From contig NZ_JACOIK010000005.1 of the NCBI RefSeq assembly GCF_014692515.1, positions 300,021 to 364,020 on the forward strand: a stretch of DNA of 64,000 nucleotides, read 5' to 3'. The translations under genes were made by a program, and so were the position numbers. The notes beneath the pieces are model-generated. The model ran no database searches and had not been told where the DNA came from. It was given only the letters and a program-made list of their open reading frames with translations. This document shows, piece by piece, positions 1 through 8,979 of this stretch. Position 1 is the first letter of the stretch, and every line of letters starts with the position of its first letter. This stretch comes from Sphingobacterium micropteri (GTDB taxonomy: Bacteria > Bacteroidota > Bacteroidia > Sphingobacteriales > Sphingobacteriaceae).

Positions 1-684
1 TATTATATGTACTTTCCGTTGAAAGACCAAAACGATATCTTCCGTATGGGCGTTGCTATCAGTGATCGACCAGAAGGACCTTTTATTCCCAACGCAAACC
101 CGATGAAAGGCAGCTACAGCATCGATCCCTGTGTTTTTGAAGATAACGGGTCGTACTATATGTATTTTGGCGGAATATGGGGCGGACAATTGCAGTTTTA
201 TCGGGATAATAAGTTGACGCCTCCCTGCGAACTGCCTCATTTTCATGAACGGGCTCTTTGCCCTAAGATAGCGAAGTTAGGGGATGATATGTTGGAGTTT
301 GCGGAAGCACCGCGTGATGTCCTTATATTGGACGAACAGGGTAATCCGCTGAAACAGGGTGATTCGGAACGCCGCTTTTTTGAAGCTTCATGGGTGCATA
401 AATATCAAGGTAAATATTACTTTTCGTATTCTACCGGTGATACGCATCTGTTGTGTTATGCCGTCGGCGATAATCCTTATGGACCGTTTACCTATCAAGG
501 TGTGATATTGACTCCCGTAGTCGGCTGGACCACACACCATAGCATTTTGGAATTTAAAGATAAATGGTACTTGTTCTACCATGATGCGATGCCATCTGGC
601 GGGAAAACCTGGCTGCGGAGCATGAAGATGGTAGAGCTGGAATATGATGAAGAGGGTGCTATCAAGACGATAGCCGGACAGTAA
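1..684 (+). CDS. GH43-family glycoside hydrolase (5' end outside window)
   Basis: The frame is open from base 1, so the N-terminus lies upstream and only the last 227 or so codons are seen. The protein has the five-bladed propeller signatures of GH43: SIDPCVF near the start (the Asp of the SIDP motif is a usual catalytic-site residue), EAPRDV, and TTHHSILEFKDKWYLFYHD near the end. GH43 enzymes remove xylose or arabinose from xylan side chains and oligomers. It ends 9 bases before the alpha-glucuronidase gene, so the two are probably co-transcribed. Whether it is a beta-xylosidase or an arabinofuranosidase cannot be told from this part. Confidence 0.85.
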   Translation, partial: YYMYFPLKDQNDIFRMGVAISDRPEGPFIPNANPMKGSYSIDPCVFEDNGSYYMYFGGIWGGQLQFYRDNKLTPPCELPHFHERALCPKIAKLGDDMLEFAEAPRDVLILDEQGNPLKQGDSERRFFEASWVHKYQGKYYFSYSTGDTHLLCYAVGDNPYGPFTYQGVILTPVVGWTTHHSILEFKDKWYLFYHDAMPSGGKTWLRSMKMVELEYDEEGAIKTIAGQ

Positions 685-693
685 ATAAACAAA

Positions 694-2742
694 ATGACTA
701 TGTTGCCTATTAAAAAATACCTCATCTATTTTTTCTTTCTATTGCCATTTTTCGGATATGCCGAAGATGGAAGCCAGCTTTGGTTGCGATACAAACCGGT
801 AGACGCGCAGACGCAGAAGCAGCGGCATATCCGTCTGCAGGATAAGCATGAAACTGCCCTGCTGGCTAAACAGGAGCTGGACAGTTACTGGCGCGGACCG
901 TCTATTGAGATGCATCTCGACAAAAAGGCGAAAAGATTAAAAGAAGGTTATCAGATTAAGGGCGACACCTCTGCTGTTTATTTGACGGCCGCCGAGCCTA
1001 TCGGTTTGTTGTATGGTGCCTATCATTTATTGCGCCTTCAGGAAACCAAAGCTGATATGCGGCACCTGTATATCGAAGAGATTCCCGATTATGACATCCG
1101 CATCCTGAACCATTGGGATAATCTGGATCGTACCGTAGAAAGAGGATATGCGGGGTATTCTTTATGGCGATGGGAAGAATTACCACACAAGTTATCTCCC
1201 CGTTATGAAGAGTATGCGCGGGCAAATGCTTCGATTGGTATCAACGCAACCGTGCTGAACAACGTGAACGCATCACCGCAAATACTGACCGGTGATTATA
1301 TACAAAAGGTGAAAGCTTTGGCCGATATATTCCGGAAATACGGTATCCGGGTTTATCTATCGGCCAATTTTTCTTCACCGAAAGTGCTGGATGGGCTAGC
1401 AGACTCTGATCCTTTGCGTAAGGAGGTGCAGGATTGGTGGAAAGTTAAGGTGAAAGAAATCTATCAGCATATCCCGGATTTTGGTGGTTTTTTGGTCAAA
1501 GCAAATTCAGAAGGCCAGCCAGGACCACAGGATTACGGACGTACCCATGCTGATGGGGCGAATATGCTGGCGGATGCGTTGAAGCCTTATGGCGGACTGG
1601 TGATGTGGCGGGCTTTTGTCTATAATCCAACGGAAGAGGATCGGGCTAAACAAGCCTATCAGGAGTTTGTACCGCTGGATGGCGAGTTTCGGGATAATGT
1701 CATTATCCAGATTAAAAATGGCCCGGTAGACTTTCAGCCTAGAGAACCGTTTACACCGCTTTTTGGTGCCATGAAGCATACGGCGCAAATGATCGAGTTT
1801 CAAATTACCCAAGAATACCTGGGTTTTTCGAACCACTTAGCGTACTTGGCGCCATTATTTAAAGAAACCTTGGATGCGGATACCTATAGCGAGGGGAAAG
1901 GGAGCACGGTGGCGCGTGTTACCGACGGGAGTATGTTTAGGGGAGAAAAAACAGCGGTTTCGGCTGTTGCCAATATTGGTGAAGATACGAATTGGACGGG
2001 GCACCATTTTGCACAAGCGAATTGGTATGCATTTGGGCGGCTGGCTTGGAACCACCAATTATCATCCGAAGATATCGCCAACGAATGGATTCGGCAGACC
2101 TTCACAAACGCGGTTGATTTCGTAACACCTGTGCGCCAGATGATGATGGATTCACGTGAAGCAGTCGTGGATTATATGATGCCCTTGGGCTTACATCATA
2201 TTTTCGCCTTCGACCACCATTATGGTCCGGAGCCTTGGGGCGACCGGAAAGGAGGGAGACCAGACTGGATGCCTTGGTATTACCATAATGCGGATACGAT
2301 TGGTTTAGGTTTTGATCGCACGGCGACGGGGAGCAATGCCGTGTCGCAATATTACCCACCGTTGGATAGCATCTATGGAGGTATCAATAGCTGTCCGGAA
2401 AGCCTGTTGCTCTGGTTTCACCATGTTCCGTGGACGCATACTATGAAAAATGGTCGTACACTATGGGATGAGCTATGTATACATTATGACCGAGGTGTTC
2501 AGCAGGTACGCGGATTTCAAAAGACCTGGGATAAACTACAAGCTCACGTAGACCAACAGCGGTTTTTAGAAGTACAATCCAAACTAAAAATTCAATCAAA
2601 AGATGCGGTGTGGTGGAAAGATGCCTGTTTGTTGTATTTCCAAACATTCTCCAAAATGCCTATACCTTATGACCTCGAGCGACCGGTTCACGAACTGGAA
2701 GAACTGAAAAAAATTAAATTGGATATGACGCATCATAATTAG
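694..2742 (+). CDS. aguA: GH67 alpha-glucuronidase
   Basis: 682 residues with an N-terminal hydrophobic signal segment (YLIYFFFLLPFFGYA), so exported. It removes 4-O-methylglucuronic acid from the non-reducing end of xylo-oligosaccharides. Expected catalytic residues are present: Glu273 in KANSEGQPGP (acid), and Asp346 in PVDFQPREP with Glu374 in FQITQEYLG (base pair). Each is exactly 19 residues before the residue I recall for Cellvibrio GlcA67A (E292, D365, E393), which supports the family and the start. Length fits the family. It lies between the GH43 gene and the repeat array, in the xylan locus. Confidence 0.95.
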   Translation: MTMLPIKKYLIYFFFLLPFFGYAEDGSQLWLRYKPVDAQTQKQRHIRLQDKHETALLAKQELDSYWRGPSIEMHLDKKAKRLKEGYQIKGDTSAVYLTAAEPIGLLYGAYHLLRLQETKADMRHLYIEEIPDYDIRILNHWDNLDRTVERGYAGYSLWRWEELPHKLSPRYEEYARANASIGINATVLNNVNASPQILTGDYIQKVKALADIFRKYGIRVYLSANFSSPKVLDGLADSDPLRKEVQDWWKVKVKEIYQHIPDFGGFLVKANSEGQPGPQDYGRTHADGANMLADALKPYGGLVMWRAFVYNPTEEDRAKQAYQEFVPLDGEFRDNVIIQIKNGPVDFQPREPFTPLFGAMKHTAQMIEFQITQEYLGFSNHLAYLAPLFKETLDADTYSEGKGSTVARVTDGSMFRGEKTAVSAVANIGEDTNWTGHHFAQANWYAFGRLAWNHQLSSEDIANEWIRQTFTNAVDFVTPVRQMMMDSREAVVDYMMPLGLHHIFAFDHHYGPEPWGDRKGGRPDWMPWYYHNADTIGLGFDRTATGSNAVSQYYPPLDSIYGGINSCPESLLLWFHHVPWTHTMKNGRTLWDELCIHYDRGVQQVRGFQKTWDKLQAHVDQQRFLEVQSKLKIQSKDAVWWKDACLLYFQTFSKMPIPYDLERPVHELEELKKIKLDMTHHN

Positions 2743-2968
2743 TTGGCATGAAAGAATTCGATTCGCCGTATATCATCTACTATATCGATTCGGATGGTAA
2801 TGTGTTGATTAACAAAATTATATCCATTATTTCACTTCGAAATAAGTGGAAAAAAGACCTTCCGTTTTACTGGATTGTCCTCCCATTAATGGGCAGCAGA
2901 TAATGGAAACAAGCTCAAAACAAGCCTGATCAACGTTACATTGCTATAGGTCTGTATAGAAACGGTCA

Positions 2969-3576
2969 GCTTCGATAATGGAACGTCCAGCTTCCGTATC
3001 GAAGCAAAATGGTTCTAGGGCGGCGTGGTTTACTTCTGCACAGCAATAACCTACTTCCGTATAGAAGTAAACCAATCCCCTGCAGTATTTGCCAGCTGCG
3101 GGATAGGAGTATGCAGGAGCTGTCCGCAAATATGCCGCTACCGGACAGCTATTTGCCACGTCCGTGCAGAACCATCCAACTTCTGCACGGAAGTAAATGA
3201 TAACCGTGCCATAGTATATAGCTTCCGGACAGATATGCTCCGTTACCATCTCGAAGAAGCGTAGTTCTAGGTAGCAACAAACTACTTCTGGACTGGAGTT
3301 CCCTACTTCCTCCCCGAAACCATGAGTCGGGATGTAACCAATTTATAACCGGGTTGAAGTATAACAGGTCGCGCATGGAAGAACAATAGGGCTATACTGG
3401 TATACTTTACTTCGGGATAGAAGTAAACTACTTCCACACGGGAGTTAGGGGTTCCTGTATGGAAGCTGACGGCTTCGGGATGTCCCGACAGCCCCAAAAA
3501 GAGGATGTCGATCCTGCAGCTCACCCTGGGATTACTGGAACCTAAGCTATGGGAAAACGACTTCCAGCCCCAGATA
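2969..3576. repeat. Degenerate 21-bp tandem array with palindromic core ACTTCYGKAYRGAAGT
   Basis: About 29 consecutive 21-base units. From 2969 to 3325 the phase is exact (2969, 2990, 3011, 3032, 3053 and so on); 3326-3408 slips by one or two bases, and 3409-3576 returns to phase. The best units are 3053-3073, 3179-3199 and 3409-3429: ACTTC, six variable bases, GAAGT, then a 5-base A-rich linker. Other units keep one arm or the G-rich centre. Any reading frame through it gives heptad-repeat peptides (minus strand: FYTEVGY-like), which explains the spurious ORFs here. There is no coding, tRNA or CRISPR character. The array sits between GH67 and the GH2 remnant. Function unknown. Confidence 0.8.
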
Positions 3577-3919
3577 CTAATGGATCAGGACTGCGATATC
3601 CCGCAATAGATGCAGGGTTTTCCGCTACATAACGGACATTATCCTCCTACAACGATTAAGTATTTCTCCATCATGACGGAGTATTCGAAACAATGGAGTT
3701 TTATTTGCATAATATATCTGGAAGATGATACTTTGATTTATTTTAACATGTTGCAAATTCCTTTCTATTTATTTCAGATAGTGTCATTTTATTGCTTTAG
3801 CAGGCGGTTATTATCTCTTTCTGCCATATTGGTTTCGTAAGGATGGGAACAAGTTTGTAATTTAGCTATAAGCCAACAATAAATTATAAACGAAATAAAT
3901 CTAGCGGGACATACACAAT
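3577..3919. other. Intergenic stretch without a supported gene
   Basis: AT-rich DNA between the repeat array and the GH2 remnant. A 76-codon open frame (3610-3840) has no signal peptide, domain or codon bias that I can support. The last 80 bases probably hold the promoter and leader for the downstream glycosidase genes, but no clear TTTG/TAnnTTTG pair is visible. Confidence 0.5.
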
Positions 3920-4189
3920 ATGACACATCTTAAACAAGCGATCACTTTTCTTTTTGCTCTTTTATTATTCAACCGTTTATTTGGGCAACATGAACCTATA
4001 GATAAACGCGAACGGACGTTGTTGTCCGAAGGTTGGAAATTTTATCGTTATCCAACAGGAGGTGACAACTTAATCTACGATGTCCGACCGGAAGTAAAAG
4101 AAGATCTCGATAAACGAGAGGCAGCCGCAAAACCCGTGGCATCAAAAGGATTATCGACTGGAAATATATCTTGGACGCTAAATTATTAA
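3920..4189 (+). pseudogene. N-terminal remnant of a GH2-type glycosidase
   Basis: 89 codons: a signal peptide (FLFALLLFNRLFGQ) followed by RTLLSEGWKFYRYPTGGDN and YDVRPEVKEDLD. This matches the opening of large secreted GH2 beta-galactosidase/glucuronidase-like enzymes, which normally run to 700-1000 residues. The sugar-binding, immunoglobulin-like and TIM-barrel domains are absent: the frame stops at 4189 and the esterase gene begins 4 bases later. The likely history is a large deletion fusing the GH2 5' end to the next gene's start. The short secreted peptide could still be translated. The family call rests on the N-terminal motif only. Confidence 0.6.
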
Positions 4190-4193
4190 ATTA

Positions 4194-6074
4194 ATGTGTA
4201 TGCAAAATTCTGCGCATCGGCTTTTATGGACGCTGGTTCCATTACTTTTATGGACGGTTAATCTTTCTGCCAAAATACGTTTACCGGCGCTCATCAGCGA
4301 TAAGATGGTTCTGCAGCGTGACATTGATCTCCGTATCTGGGGATGGGCGGATGTAGGCGAGAAAGTAACCGTTCGGTTTCAAGGTGAACACTATTATACG
4401 GAAGCGGGCAACGACGGCAAATGGTTTGTGTCCTTACCTCCGCAAGCAGCAGGAGGGCCGTATATCATGGAGGTCAACGAAATCGTGATCCGCGACATCC
4501 TCATTGGTGACGTATGGTTAGCATCCGGGCAATCGAACATGGAAACGCCTATTGCGCGTTTAACGCATCGCTACCCGGAAATAAACGTATCCAATAACCA
4601 CATGATCCGTCATTTTAAAGTGCCCACACAAAACACGGTCGAATCGGTGCAAGAAGATATTCCGGCGGGCGGAAAATGGTATTCCGCGGTAGCGTCGGAA
4701 GTGATGAACTGGACGGCTTTGGCCTATTTTTATGCACAAGAAGCTTACCATCATACGAAAGTGCCTGTGGGTATGCTCGTCTCTAGTTTGGGCGGTTCCG
4801 CGATCGAAAGTTGGATTAGCCAAGAACATCTCCGGGAGTTCCCACATTTATTGGTTGATCAAGTGGCCGTCGACAGTTTGCCTAAAGCAATGCAAGACCC
4901 AGGAGCAGGAAAGTGGACGAACCCAAATTTGGATGATACCCACTGGAAAACGATGACCGTTCCGGGGCGTTGGCGCTCTCAGGGAATACACACGAAAGGT
5001 GTGATCTATTTTCGGAAAGAATTTGAAATGCCCGGATCTATGGACGGACGGCACGCGAGAATCCGTTTGGGCATGTTGATCGATAGTGATTCTGTTTTTG
5101 TTAATGGACACTTTGTGGGTTCCACCTCCTATATGTATCCGCCGCGTGAATATCATATCCCGGTGGGTGTATTGCGTGCGGGGAAAAATAATATTACGGT
5201 ACAATTAACGGCGAAGAACGGCAACGGTGGTTTTGTAGAGGACAAGCCTTATAAGGTCATTGGAGATGATATAGAGGTGGATCTAAGCGGTGAATGGAAA
5301 TATCAGGTCGGTGTAGACGTTGATGAAATTGCGGTATACAGAACCCGCCTCCAAAATATAAAAACAGCCGGATCTGGTTTGTACAATGGTATGATTTACC
5401 CTATCCGTGATTATCGGGTACGAGGGGCGATTTGGTATCAGGGAGAGACGAATGCCGGTCGCCCACAGCATTATCAAGCCTATCTGGAGTCGTTGATGCG
5501 TAATTGGCGGGAATTGTATCGAGCTCCTGAACTACCATTTTTGATCGTGCAGTTACCCAATCACTTAAAAAAATCGGAAAAACCGGAGGAAAGTGGCTGG
5601 GCGGAGATACGCGAGGCACAGTTTAAAGCGACCCAGCGAGTTCCGAACACGGCATTAGCTGTGACATACGATGTTGGTGAATGGAATGACATTCACCCGT
5701 TGAACAAAAAGGATATCGCACATCGGCTATTTTTAGGTGCAAGGAAAGTATCTTTCGGCGAGAAGTTAATCAGCTCGGGACCTATGTATCAGAAAATGAA
5801 AATAGATGGCGATAAAATGGTGTTGTATTTCACGGAGATTGGTGGAGGATTACAGAGTAAGGATGGCGTGTTACGGCATTTTGCGATTGCAGGAGAAGAT
5901 CAAAAGTTTGTGTGGGCGAATGCAGTAATTACAGGTAATACCGTGGTCGTGAGCAGCCCAGAGGTGAAAAAGCCAGTTGGAGTTCGTTATGCGTGGAGCA
6001 GCAATCCTGAAGATGCTAATCTGGAGAACAAGGCGGGCTTGTTGGCCTCGCCATTTAGAACAGATAATTGGTGA
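4194..6074 (+). CDS. Sialate O-acetylesterase-like SGNH hydrolase (probable acetyl-xylan esterase)
   Basis: 626 residues, signal peptide ending near SAKIRLP. The SGNH nucleophile block GQSNM is at residues 112-116 (Ser114). A second conserved block, GAIWYQGETNA, and a C-terminal DIHPLNKKDIAHR carrying the catalytic Asp/His are present. Between the first and second blocks is an inserted beta-sandwich like GH2 jelly-roll domains (roughly residues 240-390), as in xylan-active members of this family. In a locus with GH67, GH3 and GH10, removal of acetyl groups from xylan is more likely than sialate deacetylation. That is inferred from context. It ends 6 bases before the GH3 gene. Confidence 0.85.
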   Translation: MCMQNSAHRLLWTLVPLLLWTVNLSAKIRLPALISDKMVLQRDIDLRIWGWADVGEKVTVRFQGEHYYTEAGNDGKWFVSLPPQAAGGPYIMEVNEIVIRDILIGDVWLASGQSNMETPIARLTHRYPEINVSNNHMIRHFKVPTQNTVESVQEDIPAGGKWYSAVASEVMNWTALAYFYAQEAYHHTKVPVGMLVSSLGGSAIESWISQEHLREFPHLLVDQVAVDSLPKAMQDPGAGKWTNPNLDDTHWKTMTVPGRWRSQGIHTKGVIYFRKEFEMPGSMDGRHARIRLGMLIDSDSVFVNGHFVGSTSYMYPPREYHIPVGVLRAGKNNITVQLTAKNGNGGFVEDKPYKVIGDDIEVDLSGEWKYQVGVDVDEIAVYRTRLQNIKTAGSGLYNGMIYPIRDYRVRGAIWYQGETNAGRPQHYQAYLESLMRNWRELYRAPELPFLIVQLPNHLKKSEKPEESGWAEIREAQFKATQRVPNTALAVTYDVGEWNDIHPLNKKDIAHRLFLGARKVSFGEKLISSGPMYQKMKIDGDKMVLYFTEIGGGLQSKDGVLRHFAIAGEDQKFVWANAVITGNTVVVSSPEVKKPVGVRYAWSSNPEDANLENKAGLLASPFRTDNW

Positions 6075-6080
6075 AAAACT

Positions 6081-8738
6081 ATGGATATGAAAAGAACGTA
6101 TTATTTTTCAGGAATGTTGCTGTCCTTGATTTTAACGGCTTTTGCGTTTAAAGGACAATCGAATGAGGAAGATTACCCATTTAGAAACCCAGATCTTCCT
6201 ACGGAAGAACGTATAGAAAATTTGATAAGCTTATTGTCGTTAGAGGAGAAGATCGGATTGATGATGAACAGTTCAAAGCCGGTGCCACGGTTAGGGATTC
6301 CGGCGTACGATTGGTGGAATGAAGCTTTGCACGGCGTAGCACGTTCGGGAAAAGCGACCGTGTTTCCGCAAGCTATCGGTATGGCAGCAACTTGGGATGA
6401 AGATAATCATCTGAAGACTTTTGAAATTATCTCCGACGAAGCTCGCGCCAAATACAATGAAGCTGTAAAACAGGGGGAAAGGGGGCGTTATTACGGTTTA
6501 AGTTTTTGGACACCCAATATCAATATCTTCCGCGATCCCAGATGGGGGCGTGGACAGGAAACTTATGGAGAAGATCCTCATTTGACGACGCGTTTGGGGT
6601 TAGCGGCCGTAAAGGGTTTGCAAGGCAACGATGACAGGTATTTTAAAACGCACGCCTGTGCCAAACATTATGCCGTACACAGCGGTCCGGAATGGAACAG
6701 ACATTCGTATAATGCGGTCGTTTCGAACCGGGATTTGTGGGAAACTTATCTTCCGGCCTTTCAAGCTTTGGTGCAAGAGGGAAATGTGCAGGAAGTGATG
6801 TGTGCCTATAATGCTTTTGAGGGACAGCCTTGTTGCGGAAGCGACCGATTGATGATGGATATTCTCCGTAATAAATGGGGTTTCGACGGCATGGTGGTAT
6901 CGGATTGCTGGGCGATTGACGACTTTTACAAAAAAGGGCATCATGAATCGCACAACACACCTGCAGAAGCCGTGGCAAATGCCGTGTTAACATCGACCGA
7001 TTTGGAATGCGGGCAGTCTTACGAGCATTTACTGGCGTCGGTAAAACAAGGGCTGATTACGGAGGAACAGATTAATGTTTCTTTGCGGCGCGTGTTACGT
7101 GGTTGGTTTGAATTGGGTATGTTTGATCCGGAAGACCGTGTGCCGTGGAGTACCTTATCTTATGATATTGTGGCATCTGCGAAGCACCGACAGCAGGCTT
7201 TGGATGTGGCTCGTCAGTCGATGACGTTGTTGAAGAATGAAAAGGAAACACTCCCGTTAAGCAAAAAATTGAAACGGATAGCCGTTGTGGGCGCAAATGC
7301 CGCAGATAGTATGATGTTATGGGGGAATTATAATGGTACGCCAACATCGACGGTAACAATTTTGGACGGTATCCGAAAGAAAATGCCAAATGCCGAGATC
7401 ATCTATGAAAAAGGCAGTGATCTAGTCGATCCTTGGGTTCGTCATTCCCTGTACGAGTCTTTCTTGACAACCAAGGATGGGGAGCGAGGTCTGAAAGTGG
7501 AGTTTTACAATAACAATGCCTTGAAGGGAAAACCTGTACGCACCTTAATCAACCGTTTGGGAATTGAGTATTCCAACCGTGGCGGTACGGCTTTAGCGCA
7601 GGATGTCAACCTCGAAAACACGTCTACACGTATTTCGGGGGTTTTTGTGGCACCTTACACGGGTGAAGTGGTTTTTAAAGCACATGCCAATGATGGGTAT
7701 GTGGTGATCTTTGACGGCAAGGAAATCGGTAAGATGGCCGGCCTTGAAGCGGTTCGTGGGGCAGAATATGCCGTGCAGGTGGAGAAGGACAAAGCTTATC
7801 CCGTGGTATTCGAGCATCGTCAAAAAGGAAGTATCCTAACCATGGGCTTCTCCGTCTTTAAAAAAGAAAAGGCTGACTTTACGGATTTGACGAAGCGTTT
7901 GAAAGATGTCGATGTGATTGTTTATGCAGGAGGGTTGTCTCCACAACTAGAAGGAGAGGAAATGTTTGTGGATGCGGAGGGGTTCAAAGGAGGTGATCGA
8001 ACATCCATTGACTTGCCGAAGGTGCAACGTGATCTGTTGGCTGCCTTACGCCAGACGGGAAAACCGGTTGTGTTCGTATTGTGTACTGGAAGTTCTTTAG
8101 CACTTGAGCAAGATGAAAAAAACTACGATGCTTTACTTTGTGCTTGGTATGGAGGCGAGGAAGCAGGAACAGCCGTTGCGGATGTACTTTTTGGAGATTA
8201 CAATCCAGCAGGCCGATTACCAATAACTTTTTATAAATCCTTAGCCCAGCTGGATGGTGCTTTGACGCAGACCGGAGATGAGGATCGTCAAGGCTTTGAA
8301 AATTATGATATGCAAGGACGTACGTATCGGTATATGAAGGAGACTCCATTGTATGCATTTGGCCACGGGCTGAGTTATGCCACGTTTTCCTATGGAAAAG
8401 CACACTTACCGCAGTCTACCATAGATGGTAAAAGTCCGGTGCAACTGTCAATTCCGGTGACCAATACGTCGAAGGTAGACGGTGAAGAAGTCGTACAAGT
8501 TTACGTAGCGCGGAATAATGATGCGCTTGCTCCCGTTAAATCGTTACGTGCATTCGCACGTGTTCCACTCAAGGCCGGCGAATCAAAAATGGTCGATATC
8601 GAAATTAAACCCGATGCTTTTCAGTTTTATGATGAAGAAGCAGACGGTTTACAGCTGGAACCCGGAGACTATACCATTCTGTATGGAGGCACTTCAGCAA
8701 TAGCCGAGCTAGCGACTTTACTAATTGAAATTTATTGA
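6081..8738 (+). CDS. GH3 beta-xylosidase/beta-glucosidase with PA14 insert
   Basis: 885 residues, signal peptide (MLLSLILTAFAFKGQ). Order: GH3 N-terminal barrel with KHYAVHSGPE and the nucleophile block GMVVSDCWAIDDF (Asp275), GH3 C-terminal sandwich beginning near SMTLLKNEKETLPL, a PA14-type insert (FYNNNALKG to FVAPYTGEVVF, about residues 470-590), and a C-terminal fibronectin III-like domain (VPVTNTSKVDGEEVVQVYV). This layout is common in Bacteroidota xylan-locus beta-xylosidases that release xylose from xylo-oligosaccharides in the periplasm. Exact specificity (xylose or glucose) is inferred from the neighbours. Confidence 0.9.
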   Translation: MDMKRTYYFSGMLLSLILTAFAFKGQSNEEDYPFRNPDLPTEERIENLISLLSLEEKIGLMMNSSKPVPRLGIPAYDWWNEALHGVARSGKATVFPQAIGMAATWDEDNHLKTFEIISDEARAKYNEAVKQGERGRYYGLSFWTPNINIFRDPRWGRGQETYGEDPHLTTRLGLAAVKGLQGNDDRYFKTHACAKHYAVHSGPEWNRHSYNAVVSNRDLWETYLPAFQALVQEGNVQEVMCAYNAFEGQPCCGSDRLMMDILRNKWGFDGMVVSDCWAIDDFYKKGHHESHNTPAEAVANAVLTSTDLECGQSYEHLLASVKQGLITEEQINVSLRRVLRGWFELGMFDPEDRVPWSTLSYDIVASAKHRQQALDVARQSMTLLKNEKETLPLSKKLKRIAVVGANAADSMMLWGNYNGTPTSTVTILDGIRKKMPNAEIIYEKGSDLVDPWVRHSLYESFLTTKDGERGLKVEFYNNNALKGKPVRTLINRLGIEYSNRGGTALAQDVNLENTSTRISGVFVAPYTGEVVFKAHANDGYVVIFDGKEIGKMAGLEAVRGAEYAVQVEKDKAYPVVFEHRQKGSILTMGFSVFKKEKADFTDLTKRLKDVDVIVYAGGLSPQLEGEEMFVDAEGFKGGDRTSIDLPKVQRDLLAALRQTGKPVVFVLCTGSSLALEQDEKNYDALLCAWYGGEEAGTAVADVLFGDYNPAGRLPITFYKSLAQLDGALTQTGDEDRQGFENYDMQGRTYRYMKETPLYAFGHGLSYATFSYGKAHLPQSTIDGKSPVQLSIPVTNTSKVDGEEVVQVYVARNNDALAPVKSLRAFARVPLKAGESKMVDIEIKPDAFQFYDEEADGLQLEPGDYTILYGGTSAIAELATLLIEIY

Positions 8739-8979
8739 TTATCAACAATATATATAGTGTGTAACGAATTGAAATGTTTATGATACATATACGAACAGTT
8801 AAAAATAAATATAAGTATATCATTGTACAGGCAACCAAGAATTTATTTCTGCTAAAGAGAGATAATCATGAAACGTCCTTTTATAAACTTCAACTCTCTT
8901 GAACGAATGCAACCGGTTGTATAAAAATAAAAAGATAGAATGTTAAATTAAATTTTTATAACTAAATAAATCCTATAAT

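Noticed and set aside
2748..2903. 51-codon ORF directly after the alpha-glucuronidase (begins MKEFDSPYIIYYIDSDGN)
   Set aside because: No domain or signal peptide recognised; it could be a gene remnant but cannot be told from chance.
2944..3249. 101-codon minus-strand ORF with heptad repeats
   Set aside because: It is a reading of the 21-bp array; other frames through the array give similar repeats, and there is no start signal or domain.
2969..3576. CRISPR array
   Set aside because: Unit length is 21 with no unique spacers of constant length, repeats are degenerate, and no cas genes are present.
3610..3840. 76-codon ORF before the GH2 remnant
   Set aside because: Composition is that of AT-rich non-coding DNA; no family features.
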